This document shows positions 21,401-33,529 of a stretch of DNA of 64,000 bases, in pieces. The notes below the pieces were generated by a model. It was not told the DNA's origin, ran no database searches, and saw only the letters and a program-made list of their open reading frames with translations. The translations under genes were made by a program, and so were the position numbers. Position 1 is the stretch's first letter. Every line of letters starts with the position of its first letter. The DNA is from Naematelia aurantialba (lineage: Eukaryota > Basidiomycota > Tremellomycetes > Tremellales > Naemateliaceae): assembly GCA_021527695.1 (NCBI GenBank), contig JAKFAO010000004.1, positions 971,001-1,035,000 of the forward strand, in the 5' to 3' direction.

Positions 21401-21737
21401 TGTGCGTTGGATCCAAGTTCAGCGCCAACACCAAGTATCCCGTGCCCGTGACTTGTGCCATGCATTAGTCCGGTTCTCAGCATCTGCCACGCCGCACCCA
21501 ATATCGCCAGATCCTGCCACGTCTCATTCAACGTCTTGGCAGTATCCACAATCTGTATAGTAGTTTGGTAGTATCTACCATCTTGGTAGCTTGAGAGTAC
21601 CTTGACAGTATCGTGCCCAATGCGACCTCGCATGCATGTAAGACATGCTGATAATGCACAATACCGAGGACGAGACGACAGCTCTTACGGCACGACGGCC
21701 GATGGCACGGCTCCTACCGCCATAGCACCGCCCCCTC
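21401..21737. other. Convergent intergenic region, NIF3-like / DOP1
   Basis: 337 bp holding the 3' ends of two convergent genes. It includes a short run of TTGGTAG/CTTGG-type words near 21560-21600. No gene is seen. Confidence 0.45.
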
Positions 21738-24700
21738 TCAGGCGCCCTCAAAGATCTCCCCGCCCAAGCCCTCTTCCACCGCCTCCCAGTCGACCCTGTA
21801 GCCCGCATACACGGCGTGGAAGGTATCGATACTCGCGCGCGCAAAGAACGGCTGTAGCTGACTCAGGCTGTGGAGGGACTTGAGCCCCGTCAGACGCGGT
21901 TTCCGCAGCCCGTGCGGCTCGCCCGTCGAGCCCGAGACGTGACGACTCGTCTCCACCTCGTCGTCCTTGATCGACACTGACGGAGCGGCAACGGCGGGTG
22001 CAGAGGCGGAATGTGAATCGGGATTCACGTGGTTCACGTGGCTCGCATTGGCGTGGGCGTGCGGCGCTGAATGCTGATGCTGATGTTGGTCTTGGTCTTG
22101 GTCTTGGTCTTCGAGTTGGTGTTGGTCTTGGTATAGGTGTTGGTGTTGGTGTTGATGTTCGCTCAGGATATCGGATAGCCGATCCATGATGGCTTCAGGA
22201 TAACAGTCCTCGGGCGCATACGCGGCGTCCGTCGTGTCCGTCACAAACATCCATTGGTGACTAGAACAACAGTCAGCCGACTGCTCTTACTGTGTGTCTA
22301 CGACCATGTCACTGGGCAGTGGGATCCTGGACAGGGGGTACTGAGGGGGACCCCGAATAGGGATGCTATGGGAACCTGAGAAGGGGATGCTATGGGATCC
22401 GGAAAAGGCGATGCTAGGATCCTGGGAAGGGGATGCTGGGTGAGGAGCACGGCTACCCACATCTGAAAGTCCTCTGACTGGATCACGAGCAGAAGATCGA
22501 GAAACTTGCATGCGGCCAGAACGAGCTGCAGCGACTCGTGCCCGTCTGGCGGAGGGTCGTCCATTGTCGATTCGAATACGCGTAGCTGCCGTCATTCAAT
22601 GATCAGCACAGTTCACCGCCATTGTCCCACACTGCAGGCTGGCACTCACAAGCTCGGCTAGAATCACCGGCCAGAAGTTGGTCAGGTGCTGTGCGCCAAT
22701 ACGGCACATGAGGACCCTCAGACACAGGTACACTTCGCTGTGGACTCGGGGCGAGACGACATTCGTACGGAGGATTTCGACGAGTTTCTCCTGCACCAGA
22801 GGCAGTTGAGTGAGGTAGTGGTTCCTCTCGCCCGCCAGGAGAAGGAACGACAGTCTCCGAAGGTTGAGCGAGCGCGAAATCATCTCTTGTTCGCGGTTCG
22901 TAAAGATATTGGCAGACGGGGCCGCCGTGATCCGCGACAATAGTTCGCCAAATCGTTCCTTGTCGCTGTCCATCAGCGCCCCGATGAGCGGACGCCACAA
23001 ATTAGATATTTTAGGTGACATGCGGAAAAAGCGAGCATCGTTGAACGCGTCGCCGACTTGCAGACGCCACACCCTCGTAGCCGACGGTATCTTGGTCATC
23101 TCGAGAAGGATGTGTAGGATCCTGGCGTCGACTCTGACCTCATCAGCGAGGTCGACAGTCTCGTCACTGAAACTCACTTTTGCTGGCGGAAGGCAGGCAT
23201 CACAATGCTCTGCGTGATACTGGAGCAAGCAGCGTTGACCCGGTCCTGATCGACGAGGAACGTCCTAAGGCAAGGAATGATCACGTAGGCGACATAATTG
23301 CAAAGCTGACTCAATCAGCTCGCGCACCGGTGCTTATGTGACAGCATACATCTTTATCTTCCTCGTAAGTCTGATTGCCCCGGGCATGCTGATGCGCCAG
23401 ATCGAGTGATCCTCTCGTCCAGATGGGTGTTTCGATGATTCTTGAAGCGGTAGCCACGACAATATCCAGTATTTTAGCGTACGTTTCTTGAAGCTCGCGC
23501 CGCAATCGGCGGTCTTCCAACGCGCTCGTGGTCGACACAGTCCGCGCTAAAGTGGTCAAACACCTACATCTTGTCAGTCTCTCCAGGTGGTCTGCGACGG
23601 GACAAGTCACCTCAGTAAAGGGTACAACTCCGCCTTGGCAGATACAGTGTTGGCAGCGCCCAATACCTCCCGTGCGAAACCAAAGACCGTATTCCATACC
23701 TGCACGGCAATGGGCGCTTCTAGTCGCAAGATATATGCCTCGAGAAATGCCATGAACGCGGGATCAGTCCTATAGCTGTGTGAGCTTCACCATAACAGCT
23801 TAAACTGGCGTACGAGGCCTCTCCTGTCGATGCTCGATTTTGCCGACCATTCACGCTATCGCTCACTATCTCGATCACGCGTTGAGCGCTAGGCGTCAAG
23901 GTATCGATACAGTCAAAAATGGCAGTATCCTGCCCAAATCAGATAGCACTTTAAGATGAGAGGCTTGCCGCTTACCGATGTATCAGACGACTTGCTGGTC
24001 CATACAAGAATGCAGCTGACAACCGTTGCCGTGGCTTGAGTCTTGAACAGTTTGTCCAGCACCTTCCTTGCCCGTTCCCTTATCTTTGTAAAGTACTGCG
24101 CTCGGGAAGTCTCCGTTGGCCCTATGACACTACTGCTTGCGGTGACAGTCCAGACAACAAGTAGCGCGTCCACTGCGTCGAGAATATATTTTGCACCATC
24201 GTCTCGAGGCTACATTATCAGCCAGACCGCTGCAAGCGCCACTCACTGTCTCGGCCTTCTCGCTGGTATCCGCTATGAAGACGCCTGACATCATTCCCAA
24301 CAACCGATTGCCGCCTTCCGGTTGTCTCGTCCCATCTTCGCTTCGGCGAGTCGAGCTCACCGCAACCAGTGAGAGCAGGCGTTCAAGGACATTCATCAGC
24401 ATGGTCGGCTCTGCATCCGTAATTGCCAGAGCAAAATCTCGGCTGGATGCAGATCCGTATCCATCGCGTAGCTTGACCATGGTGAAACGCAGTTGCTCGC
24501 TGAAACATTCGCACAGGGAATAGACCAGGTCTTGCCGATGCTGGAGGTGGGTCAGAGTCATGAGGACAAAGTCGACCCAGTGTTGCAAGACGGGACGATT
24601 CGCAGGCGACGAGATACCATCCACAACCAGCCGGACTAGCGCTGTATCGGTCGCTTGCCAGTCCGCAGTCCCGTTCATGCCGTCCCTTTCTGTCCCAACT

Positions 24701-27700
24701 GGTCCGGACGCCGATTTGCGGGAATCTCGCGAAGTATCCGCGGAAGCTCCGATGACCGAATGTAAGAGATGCAACATCTTGCTCTGCAGTGTCAGCTGCC
24801 GAGCTTGAATGGCCGTGTCAAGCTTGGCAATGATCGCAGCCTTGAGCTGCTCTAACGAGTGAACTGCTATATCGCCTCGAGAGACTAGAAATTGTAGTAC
24901 TTCAAGCGCCGATGCTTGTAATCGAGTGACTGGAGCGAGCAATGCTGCTGTCTTTGAAACGGAGAGACATCTTTGGTTAGAAGAGTCTCTGGGTTGACCC
25001 ACTTTATCAAGATATCGACGAGGAGATCCGAGTAGCTTGAAGTGCTATGCGAAACTATCTGATCTCAGCGGAATAGTCGTAATTGTTAACTCTACTGACA
25101 CGCTGCAGCACGTTCGACCAGAGTCGAATGGACGGAACTCGCCACCTCATGAGAGTGACACGCCTTGCTCAGTCCTTGTCCGCCGAACTTGAATAAAGTC
25201 GCAATACTATCGAGAAGGTAACGTGTGTGGGCAAGATCCTCGAACACATGTTGGTCTAAGAGGCGAGCAAGTATAGGATCCAATACCCTTTCATAAGCTG
25301 ACATATCAATGAGGTCGTCTCACCGAAAGTAGGACTTCATATAACACCTCATCCATGTCTCGGCACTGCGGTGCAACTCTGGATCTGAGCTATTGAGAGC
25401 ATCGATGATAGTGAAGATCGGCACATGAAAGATTTCGCCAGGCAGCATCGACTCATCTTTTCATCAACCCGTGTTCAAAAGTTGACCTACCCGTCAATTT
25501 CCATAGTACTCCGAAAGCATCGAAGGCTTCGGCTTTGGCCCAACGTCCAGACATCCTTCTTGCAATTACGTTCTCCAATGTATGGATCTCGGCAAGCTGA
25601 TTGTAATCCCACAGGAGCTCTACCGCTCTGACGTGATACGGTGCTGCTTCAGGCCGAAGGTAGCGGAAGAGGGCATCAAGGATCGGCTCTATCAGGCTGT
25701 CCTGCGAGACATCCAATTTGATCTTAAAGACCTGGCATCGACTAGCCTTGAGAATGACCGTGACGATCGCTTCGATTGAGGCGAAAGATCTCATCTGCAG
25801 ATTAGCTCTGTGATATCCAGAGAGACCTACTTTCGATAGTGCGTCAAGTAACGAAACTGCCCATTGCCTCGAATCGATGCTTGCAAGACTGGCTGCCTCG
25901 GCTTCAATCAACCACGAAACCATGCCGAGAGTCTCCACTACCATATCCGACCCATTGCACAACAGACCAGACTTCTGGCTGTTCTCAAAAACCGCCTGAA
26001 CGATTTGGGGGAGGATCTCGGTCTGAACCCGTGCTAGTGTTTCGCTGTTAACGTGACCATTCGTGTAGATCAGCAATGGAAGGTCCTGTTCCCGCTCGCT
26101 GCCTGAAATCGGGAATTTGCCAAAGGAGGCAGGTGGAATGGATCTCAACAACAAGCTGGGAAGGTCGGATGCCGCATGAGTCGCTTCAGTCTGCAAGAGT
26201 CGAAGAAGTAGAATCGGCAAAAACCCATCAACTACCTCCTCGTCGTGCTGTGGTATCGCATCCAGAGTCCATCGAAGCAAGTCGGTATATTGTGACTCGG
26301 AAAGATGGTCGTGGAATGCACGCCAAATGATAAGAGGCTCGACAGCTTCATACACCGCTGAGGCAGTAGTGAGTAGCTCGTCGCGAGATTCGTTCGCTGG
26401 ATCCTCGAGCGATGCTTTGATGGCAAGAAGCGCCGGAACTGCCAGGTAGCTGGACAGTACTGTGCCTATTTCCCATTTGTCGAGAAGAGCCAGGAATACT
26501 TTAAAGGGTCTTTGACTGTCCAGCAGGTCGGGAGACCTCATGTCCGCCTGAACAGCAGTGTCAGTGGCAGCATTTTGATGGTCACGCGAAACGCACTTCA
26601 AGGCAGCGAACCAGATCACTCTGGGCATACTGTTGTAGGTATGCTACTTGTTGATCGAATGCCTCGTCGGTACCCAGCAACCAAGTGTAGACCCTCCGGC
26701 TGAGTGACAAGTCTCGATGTAAAACGACCTCTGTTGTTGCTCTGTAGAGTAAATCGCGGTCCTTCTCATTTGCACGTCTATGGCTCAGCGCTGATGTGTA
26801 TCTCAACCTACCTCATGACAACACCATCGAGACGCAGTAGTCTCAGTAGCAAATCCAGGCCATTTCTCCGGACCAGCGCATTTTCATCCACCAGCACTGC
26901 CGCTATGCCCCGAATCATCATCCCATCGTCAATGCCTGAATCGGCGGGGTCAGGAGCTTTGCGTGCGAGATAATTGAGAGCCGCTAATCGTGCCGTAGGA
27001 GTAGATATGAGGACAAGGAACATGTTTTGGAAGAAAAACGGGGCCGAGACCGCATCGCAGAGGCGGCTAAGCAGGGCGAGGATCTATCATTGTCAGCGCT
27101 GCGTGGTTTTCCACTCGGACAGACAGCTCACTTTATCAAAGAAATCTCCCGTCTCTTCCTCCATGCCAGGGAGCAATGCAAGCATGAGGGCTTTGGTAGC
27201 TGGTCGGAGGTCCTCGCCCAGAGGCAGGTAGTATGTGTCGTATATGTTGATAAGAAGAGGTCTGACCGAGGTGGCGGCGAATTGGAAGAAGGGAAAGAGG
27301 CCTGATGACCAGATCAGAAGATCTCTCTTCAGTCCATCAACCTGAACCTGGTCAGTTCTGATCTATCGAGGGAGCTACAAACGTACCCCGATCATGCTGA
27401 AGATGTATGCGTAGACGTCCAGTGCCCGCTGGTGAACCCCTGAGGGCAGAGCAGGATTCAGGCATTGTGCGAGACGCTTGGCTACCACGAGTTTTCGAGG
27501 TATCTCAGAGTACGATGAAGACGGTACTTGCAAAGCCTAGAAGGCTTCAGTTGACGTATCATCAAGAGCCGTTGACCGGCCAGCTCACCTTCAACAGCCT
27601 AGAGAGAAAGGAGATAAAGTCGGCCCATTCGTTGACGCTTTCGAAAGACTGGAGGCACCGGTCGACCTGAGCGGCGAATTTCTTGTATTTCGAATCGCTC

Positions 27701-28045
27701 GCTAATAGCGAGGCAGCTGCAGCTACTCAGGCATCAGTCCGGCTCGACTTGGTTACACCCAAGGTGGTATGTGGAATAGAGATCTTCACCTTTTCCGGTT
27801 CGTCTACGCTGCTCCGGTGTGGTTCGTCCGCTGTTCTGAGCCTCATCCGCATAAACTGTGATAGTAGCTTCTTGTTGAGAGGCTCCAGAGCTGCTGCGCG
27901 ACCGACTGGGAACCATCAACTTGGCTAGGCGGCCGTGTGAAGCTGGCCGGCGTAGTGCAGGTTGTATCGGTGATGTGGCGCGAGACTGCGGCATGGACGA
28001 CGGCCCCGCCTCAGGCAGTAGCAGATGCTGTTGCGGCTCTGTCAT
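21738..28045 (-). CDS. DOP1: Dopey family protein Dop1
   Basis: This is a large multi-intron gene, read right to left from ATG at 28045. After a Ser/Pro-rich leader (MTEPQQHLLLPEAGPS) the Dopey N-terminal domain appears: ASDSKYKKFAAQVDRCLQSF, VNEWADFISFLSRLLK, then LNPALPSGVHQRALDVYAYIF. Downstream exons carry RDLSLSRRVYTWLLGT and LLDKWEIGTVLSSYLAVPAL. The C-terminal part contains ATRVWRLQVGDAFNDARFF, ANIFTNREQEMISRSLNLRR and YLCLRVLMCRIGAQHLTNFW. Dop1 works with the flippase Neo1 and with Mon2 at the late Golgi and endosomes in membrane recycling. Length is roughly 1,700-1,800 aa, close to yeast Dop1. A His-Gln/Asp-Gln tract (about 22080-22160) lies near the C-terminus. I did not fix every intron. 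Confidence 0.9.
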
Positions 28046-28271
28046 CGTACAGAGCCGTAAGCGCAGGAGCAAGTGTGTCTCGTCAATCCCAATGCCAATC
28101 AACAGCCAGTCGTGACAACTTGGACAACATAGCAGTGGGCCGGCGACTGAGGCAGACACGATTACGTAATCAAGACAAGGAGAGCAAAGTCGAGGACAAC
28201 CTTTGCACTTCTGTCACTGTCAGTAGTGCTGCTTTTGCCAGCGAAACACCCAGCACGTTGAGAGGGTCATC
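28046..28271. promoter_or_regulatory. Shared divergent promoter, DOP1 / LSM2
   Basis: 226 bp between the start codons of two divergent genes. No named element can be assigned. Confidence 0.45.
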
Positions 28272-29047
28272 ATGGTAAGCTATTCCCGTGATATGTGGAT
28301 GGATGACGCTGATTATCGGTTCATAGCTTATCTTTTCGTGAGTGATCTCCTATATACCTACGCGGGATCTCACCTCCCGGTGCTTCTGGAGAGGTAGGGA
28401 ACTGGCCGGATTGCCATCATCTAAACGGGCTGGTATGAAGGTGGGGTGGTATGATGAATTTTGGGACATATTGATTGGTCTTTGGGGCGGTAGCATACGG
28501 ATTATGGAGGCTGATGAGCTTGCAGTTTCTTTAAAACTCTGACCGATCAGGTCATTACAGTCGAGCTGAAGAACGACTTGTCAATAACGGGGACTTTAAA
28601 GTCTGTCGACCAGTGAGTTTTTTGTTCTATAGCACCTGGATTAAGCCTTTCTGGTGCTCTCATGCGAGAGTCTGGCTCATCGCGTGTAGATTTCTCAACA
28701 TCCGTTTAGATGGCATTTCGGTCGAAGATCCTGAACGGCATCCACATATGGCAAGTCGCTCCCAAGCCGCTTCTCTGCTCCATACTGATGAGTCCTCCCG
28801 TAACAGATGGCGGTGAAGAACTGTTTCATCCGGGGCTCGGTGGTGCGTTATGTTCGGATGGCTGCGAAGAACGTGGACACCACACTGCTGGAAGATGCAA
28901 CACGGAGAGGTGAGTTCTCGCTGTTCCGTGTCTCAGTCATCACAAGGGGTCACTAGCGACGAACGGGGGATACCGTTCCGCGATACTCTCTCAGCATGAG
29001 CACCATGGTTGCTGACGCGTGCAGAAATCAAGGATGCCAAGAAGTAG
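28272..29047 (+). CDS. LSM2: U6 snRNA-associated Sm-like protein LSm2
   Basis: Six coding exons are predicted: 28272-28274, 28327-28337, 28526-28612, 28690-28750, 28807-28909 and 29025-29047. They join to 95 aa, the usual LSm2 length. The Sm fold is clear: TVELKNDLSITGTLKSVDQ (Sm1), then FLNIRLDGISV and NCFIRGSVVRYVRM (Sm2 with the RG motif). LSm2 is part of the LSm2-8 ring on U6 snRNA and the LSm1-7 ring in cytoplasmic mRNA decay. Two things are odd. The first coding exon is just the ATG and the second is 11 nt. The intron at 28751-28806 starts with GCAAGT, so it is a GC-AG intron. Both are needed to recover the conserved protein, which supports them. Confidence 0.93.
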
Positions 29048-29458
29048 AGGAAACAGGTATAACCATCGTCAAAGGGGGTTCGATAGCGTCCATGTTTGGG
29101 TGTGGGCAACTCCAACAGGAGGGGCCCTTGTGCATGTATACTGTAACAAGAAATTTGACGGCATCCATGCCTATCTCGATACGTGGGAATGTGTTGTCCA
29201 TGCGCATGCTCTTGCAAAGTAGCCTGACCAGATGAGGCTGTGATGCAAATTGTGCTCTGGGCTTTCAGCCGGCGCGTCGGCGATGGCGAGTTATCGAAAT
29301 CTCCAATCCATCACTGGCTACTCCTTTCATCTCTGTACCCATCATGTTCTTCCGACCACAGTCCATTTCATGCTGTTGATCCCCATGTGGTCACAGCTGG
29401 GCAGCTTTGGACGACTGAACAGCATACGTCGGTCAGCTCACTGTGTTGACGCATCGCA
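29048..29458. other. Intergenic, LSM2 to the coiled-coil/HECT_2 gene
   Basis: 411 bp between two plus-strand genes. It contains the 3' UTR of LSM2 and the promoter of the next gene. Open frames here have no family features. Confidence 0.45.
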
Positions 29459-32400
29459 ATGGAGGCTGTCCGACCTCGGCACCAGACACCTCTTCCAGTC
29501 CTTCAAGATGACGAACTTCCGCCCCCGCCGGAGCCGTTTCCCGTGGAACTGATCGATCGAGCTCCAACGCCCGTGCTGATGCAAGATCCTCAGGTGCAGT
29601 CGTTTCAACGACCCTGCCGATACAGCTGACACGGCCATAGCAGAGCATTGTCAGGAATCTCGAACATCTTAGAGCATCTTGCAATAATGTCATTTCAGCA
29701 CTTCAACCCGTCGCTTCTTCCTCGACGTCGAGACTACGACTAACGGAGAGAGACCAGCAACTCACCGAGGCCCTCGAAGAGCTGCTGGAGGTATGTCAGG
29801 AGCTCGAGCGACCACATCCGGTAGCGACATCATCGTCGACATCCCAGGTATTCACACCGTCTGCTTTGTCCGATAAGGAGAATTCGATAGCAGCCCTCAC
29901 CCAGCAGCTCTACGATCTGCAGAATGAAGCACAGAGTAGACCGCGCGCGCCGTTGATCCAGCCGTCTCGACTGCCTGCAATCAGCGAGGTCCGCGAGGCT
30001 CTGGCTTGGGCTAGAGTCGATTCGCTGAGTCACGCTATCCTTACGATATTAGGAACGCGGTTCCTTCCATCGACCGCCAATGCAAGACATGCGGATGGCA
30101 TTGGCATTGGCGCGGTCGACGAGAACCCTCCAGGCTACTGGCCGTCCGAGACGGATCATGCCCTGCCCATCTACCGAGAGCGCGCGTCGCTTGATCTCGC
30201 CGCTTCTCGGGACGAAAAGCTGCCGCGCGCCGACCTTCCAAACGACGCTGACTCTACACACGGCGAGAAGATGATGCATGACTTGGACATGGTCACTGGT
30301 GCCATCGAACGGCTCCAGCAGGTGGCACCTCAACTCACAGATCAGCGTTCCGAACTACGACCGAGCAGTCCCCGTCGACGTGCCGAGGCAATTGCCAGAT
30401 CTCAGAGAGACAAGATGCGCGAGCTCGAGGAGATTTGGGACAGAATAGAACGGGCTCACGGAAAGAGGCGCATGGGACAGCGGGCAGACAGAGATCTTTC
30501 GGAGCGCCGTCCGGCTGCAGGGGTAAGTTTCCTTTGGTTACCGTACTAACCTGAAGCGCGAGCGAGCGACCGAGAAGACTGTGGGGAACGGAGAAAGTTC
30601 GAATCTATCTGAGCAGCCCTCGACTATCGGCAAAGTCCATGATGAATTGGCCAGGGCTCGAGATCTCCGAGAGGTATGTCCGAGTCTCGGGGTCGCTGAC
30701 CAAGCCAGCGCGATCTCGTTCTACGTGATTTGATGGAGCATGAGCGCATGGAGAAACTGCCAGAAGAGCAAGATACCGATTCTTTGACAGTGGGAAATGG
30801 AAATGGGCAAGATGGAATGTCGGATCTTGTGTCAGAAGGAATGGATTCTCGAGAGCTCATAACCGTCGAGGATTTCTTCCGACGAAGCTCCAACAGGACA
30901 TTAGTTCTCAATTCTAGGAGCTCACCAATACCTTCCGGAATGGATACGGCTCAAACGGACACCGACGACAGAAAATCAACACTGCGGCGACTTGCAGGAA
31001 TCGTGCAAAGGACTGGCCTGAGCATTGGTTCCAACAAGACGAGTCTCGGCAAGTCTTGCTCGCTCCCCACGTCTCTTGTGCTGATGGTTCAAGATCTCAA
31101 CAGCATATCGTTCATCGCAGAACACCAGGAGAATCTTCGCATTGTCACAGTCACTCTATATGGACCTGGCGTTTCGTTAAGCTCGGATTTCACCATCGAG
31201 GCGTCAGCTGAAGAAGCTCTGATAACATCAAAGAAAGATTCCGGCGCCTTGTCTATCATCTTACCGACTGCCGTGTCGGCATTCCGCGCCCCCCTTGTGC
31301 CATCAGATCTTCATCTTGAAGTCAAACTCCCAGCTCTGCCCACACCTTCATCCTCGATAACTCTGAGCTCCATGGTTCCCCGTGCGCTGTCTGCGCCGGA
31401 AATGCGCGACCTACGACCGACGTACCTCTGCTGTGCGGAATGCGACCGTGAGATTGTCAAGCTCTCTCGTCAAATCACCTATAGCGATCTACCATCGGAG
31501 CATTGGGCGGAAATGATGGAGGTCTGGATGTGCCATTCCGATCCGACTTGGACGGCCAAGTTGGCTCAGCAAACGAAAGATGGATTCTGGCCGACCCCGA
31601 CGCAAGTCTTGGTTGGTGGCAGTTACGTGCTTTTGCACGAGGATGCCATTCAAGCCCAAAATATACACAAGGAAGACTGCAAGGTGCGTATCTGCCGTCT
31701 TCGATGCGTGCTACGTCACTCCATGCTCGGTTGGATACATTCCTTCTCGCTTGACCCCATTCTGCGTGGTCATTTACGGGACTAAAAGAAGGCCGGCGCC
31801 ACTTCACCAACTGGCGGTTTCCACTTGAACCGTTTTGTAAGAGGTGAAACTCTCGCAAGTTTCACCTCGTACTGAGCGGTAAGGGTGGGGACAGATCCCC
31901 TCGCGGGTTTCTTTGGCTGATACAACGGTCCTAAATCAATTTACGAGTACATCTCGGTCCTGGACAACAATACCTCTCGTCCTTGTGTTTCTCGGGCAGA
32001 GGTCTACTTCTGGGTCTACATGCTTTGGACTATTTCTGGGTCTATGTGGCTTTCCTTCTGGGTCTATATGCTTCCCTTAGTCCTGATATACCATATCTCG
32101 ACCTCCTTCGAGTCTAGATGCTGATAATGCCAGGGTGATTGGGCTGTACTTTCTTGCGCTTGTGGCGAGGTTTTGGGGAAACAGCGAGCACAAGACGACA
32201 AGCTCGGAGCGCGAACTGTCAAATTGTCCAAGTGGGCAATCGGGGCTGCGCTTGAAGAGCCTGGAGAAGAGTACAGGTACGCTATGTCTGTACAGTCTTG
32301 AAATGGAAAACTGATGGCGTAGGCTCATTCGGTATCCGCTTTCTGTGTTTGTCGTCTCGGACATGCTCGAGCTTGCACAAGCACATGCCTCGTACCGTTT

Positions 32401-32978
32401 CGCGATCGCCGACGAAGAGAGTTGCGACAAACGCCTTCTTGTGGGTTTCTTCTTCCTTTTCTTTTATTCTACTCGAGATGACCTGCAACGATCTTCGTCT
32501 GATTTATCTCTTAGATCTGGCTCTTCACTCCTTCAACCCGGATATCGTACCGGAAAGGCTTGACGTCCGAACCGTCTCCTGTCCACGCATCAACACGCAG
32601 TCGACGGAGATCGGCGTCAAAGCGCCATGGACGGTCTCTATCCGCGGCTTCCGCAGAGACCTCTGTTTCGTCCGCCACGAAGCCGAGTACGAGAGTCTTG
32701 CGCGTGGCGAAAGTATTGTACAAGGTCGTAACAGGCGATGAGAGCTCGTACGTCGCCCCGGTGTCCTCTTGGTCTCCAGATTCGCGAGAGTCGGGCTAAC
32801 GCATGACAGAGTATCGTCTCTGCCTGGGTTCGCGCCGGGTGCGCAAGTCGAGCAACTGTCTTATCCAGGCGACGTGGTGGCTCGCCTCGTCGAGACGCTG
32901 AGAGAAAGTACAGCGGTGTATCCGATAGAGAAGAGGACGATGGCTGGAATGGACGTTGGGCTCCTCGAACGCGTCTGA
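29459..32978 (+). CDS. Coiled-coil protein fused to a HECT_2 (UBE3D/Ipa1-like) E3 domain
   Basis: Eight exons join in frame: 29459-29593, 29641-30522, 30557-30673, 30709-31683, 32134-32276, 32323-32440, 32515-32747 and 32810-32978. They encode about 923 aa. The first half (to about residue 540) is charged and helical (QLTEALEELLEVCQELER, KMRELEEIWDRIER), and I do not recognise it. The second half matches the HECT-like E2-binding family: PTYLCCAECDREIV, EHWAEMMEVWMCHSDP, FWPTPTQVLVGGSYVLLHED, LSCACGEVLG, the LIRYPLSVFVVSD block, ASYRFAIADEE, IWLFTPSTRISY and RVAKVLYKVV. Members act as ubiquitin ligase-like factors that bind E2 enzymes. Family proteins are usually near 400 aa, and a start at Met 31083 would give that size. 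No stop separates the halves, so the fused reading is preferred but not proven. The intron before exon 5 is 450 nt. Confidence 0.75.
31684..32133 (+). other. Long intron with CTGGGTCTA direct repeats
   Basis: This intron of the HECT_2 gene has at least three near-copies of a unit built on TTCTGGGTCTAYRTG (about 32008-32075). It is several times longer than most introns here. Confidence 0.55.
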
Positions 32979-33529
32979 GTGCTCTCTCGACTGGAGCGTG
33001 ACGAGCGTGGAGAGCCAAGACTGGAGAGTAGCGTGGAGGGCCAAGAGTGGAGAGTAGCGCGTGGAGAGCCAAGAGCGGAGGGCAACAGCGTGGAGAGCGG
33101 AGAGGTATACCATTCCAAACGTCGGACATTCTCCGTATCCTGAACCTAACGATCACGTCCGCAACGATGACGATCATTCCTCCATTTTAACACTGCATGT
33201 CATGTATACAGCATTTCCCACAGGTGCGAAATGACCAGATATGCACGACTACAGGCCTGCCTGGCTTTTCTATTTTCCAAGCGTACTGCCTCGATCCCAT
33301 CCTTCCCATCTCGTACTGCCCTACCAATCCCGACTTTCCCATCCACCAAATTCCTCATCTGCCCTATCTTCCCCATCTGCTTTGCGTGCTCCACGTTCTC
33401 CGTCTCCGTTCTGCCCACCTTACAGCCACGCCGCTGACCACTCGGGCCGCTCGTGCGCTTGTGCACACAGTGTGCACCTCGCACGGTCGCTCACGCCCAT
33501 TTTCTTGTTGGGAACACGTCTGGCACCGC
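32979..33529. other. Convergent intergenic region with a minisatellite
   Basis: 551 bp between the HECT_2 and CLPTM1 stop codons. The left part (about 32993-33100) is a degenerate array of TGGAGAGCCAAGA-type units; the rest is pyrimidine-rich and holds no gene. Confidence 0.5.
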
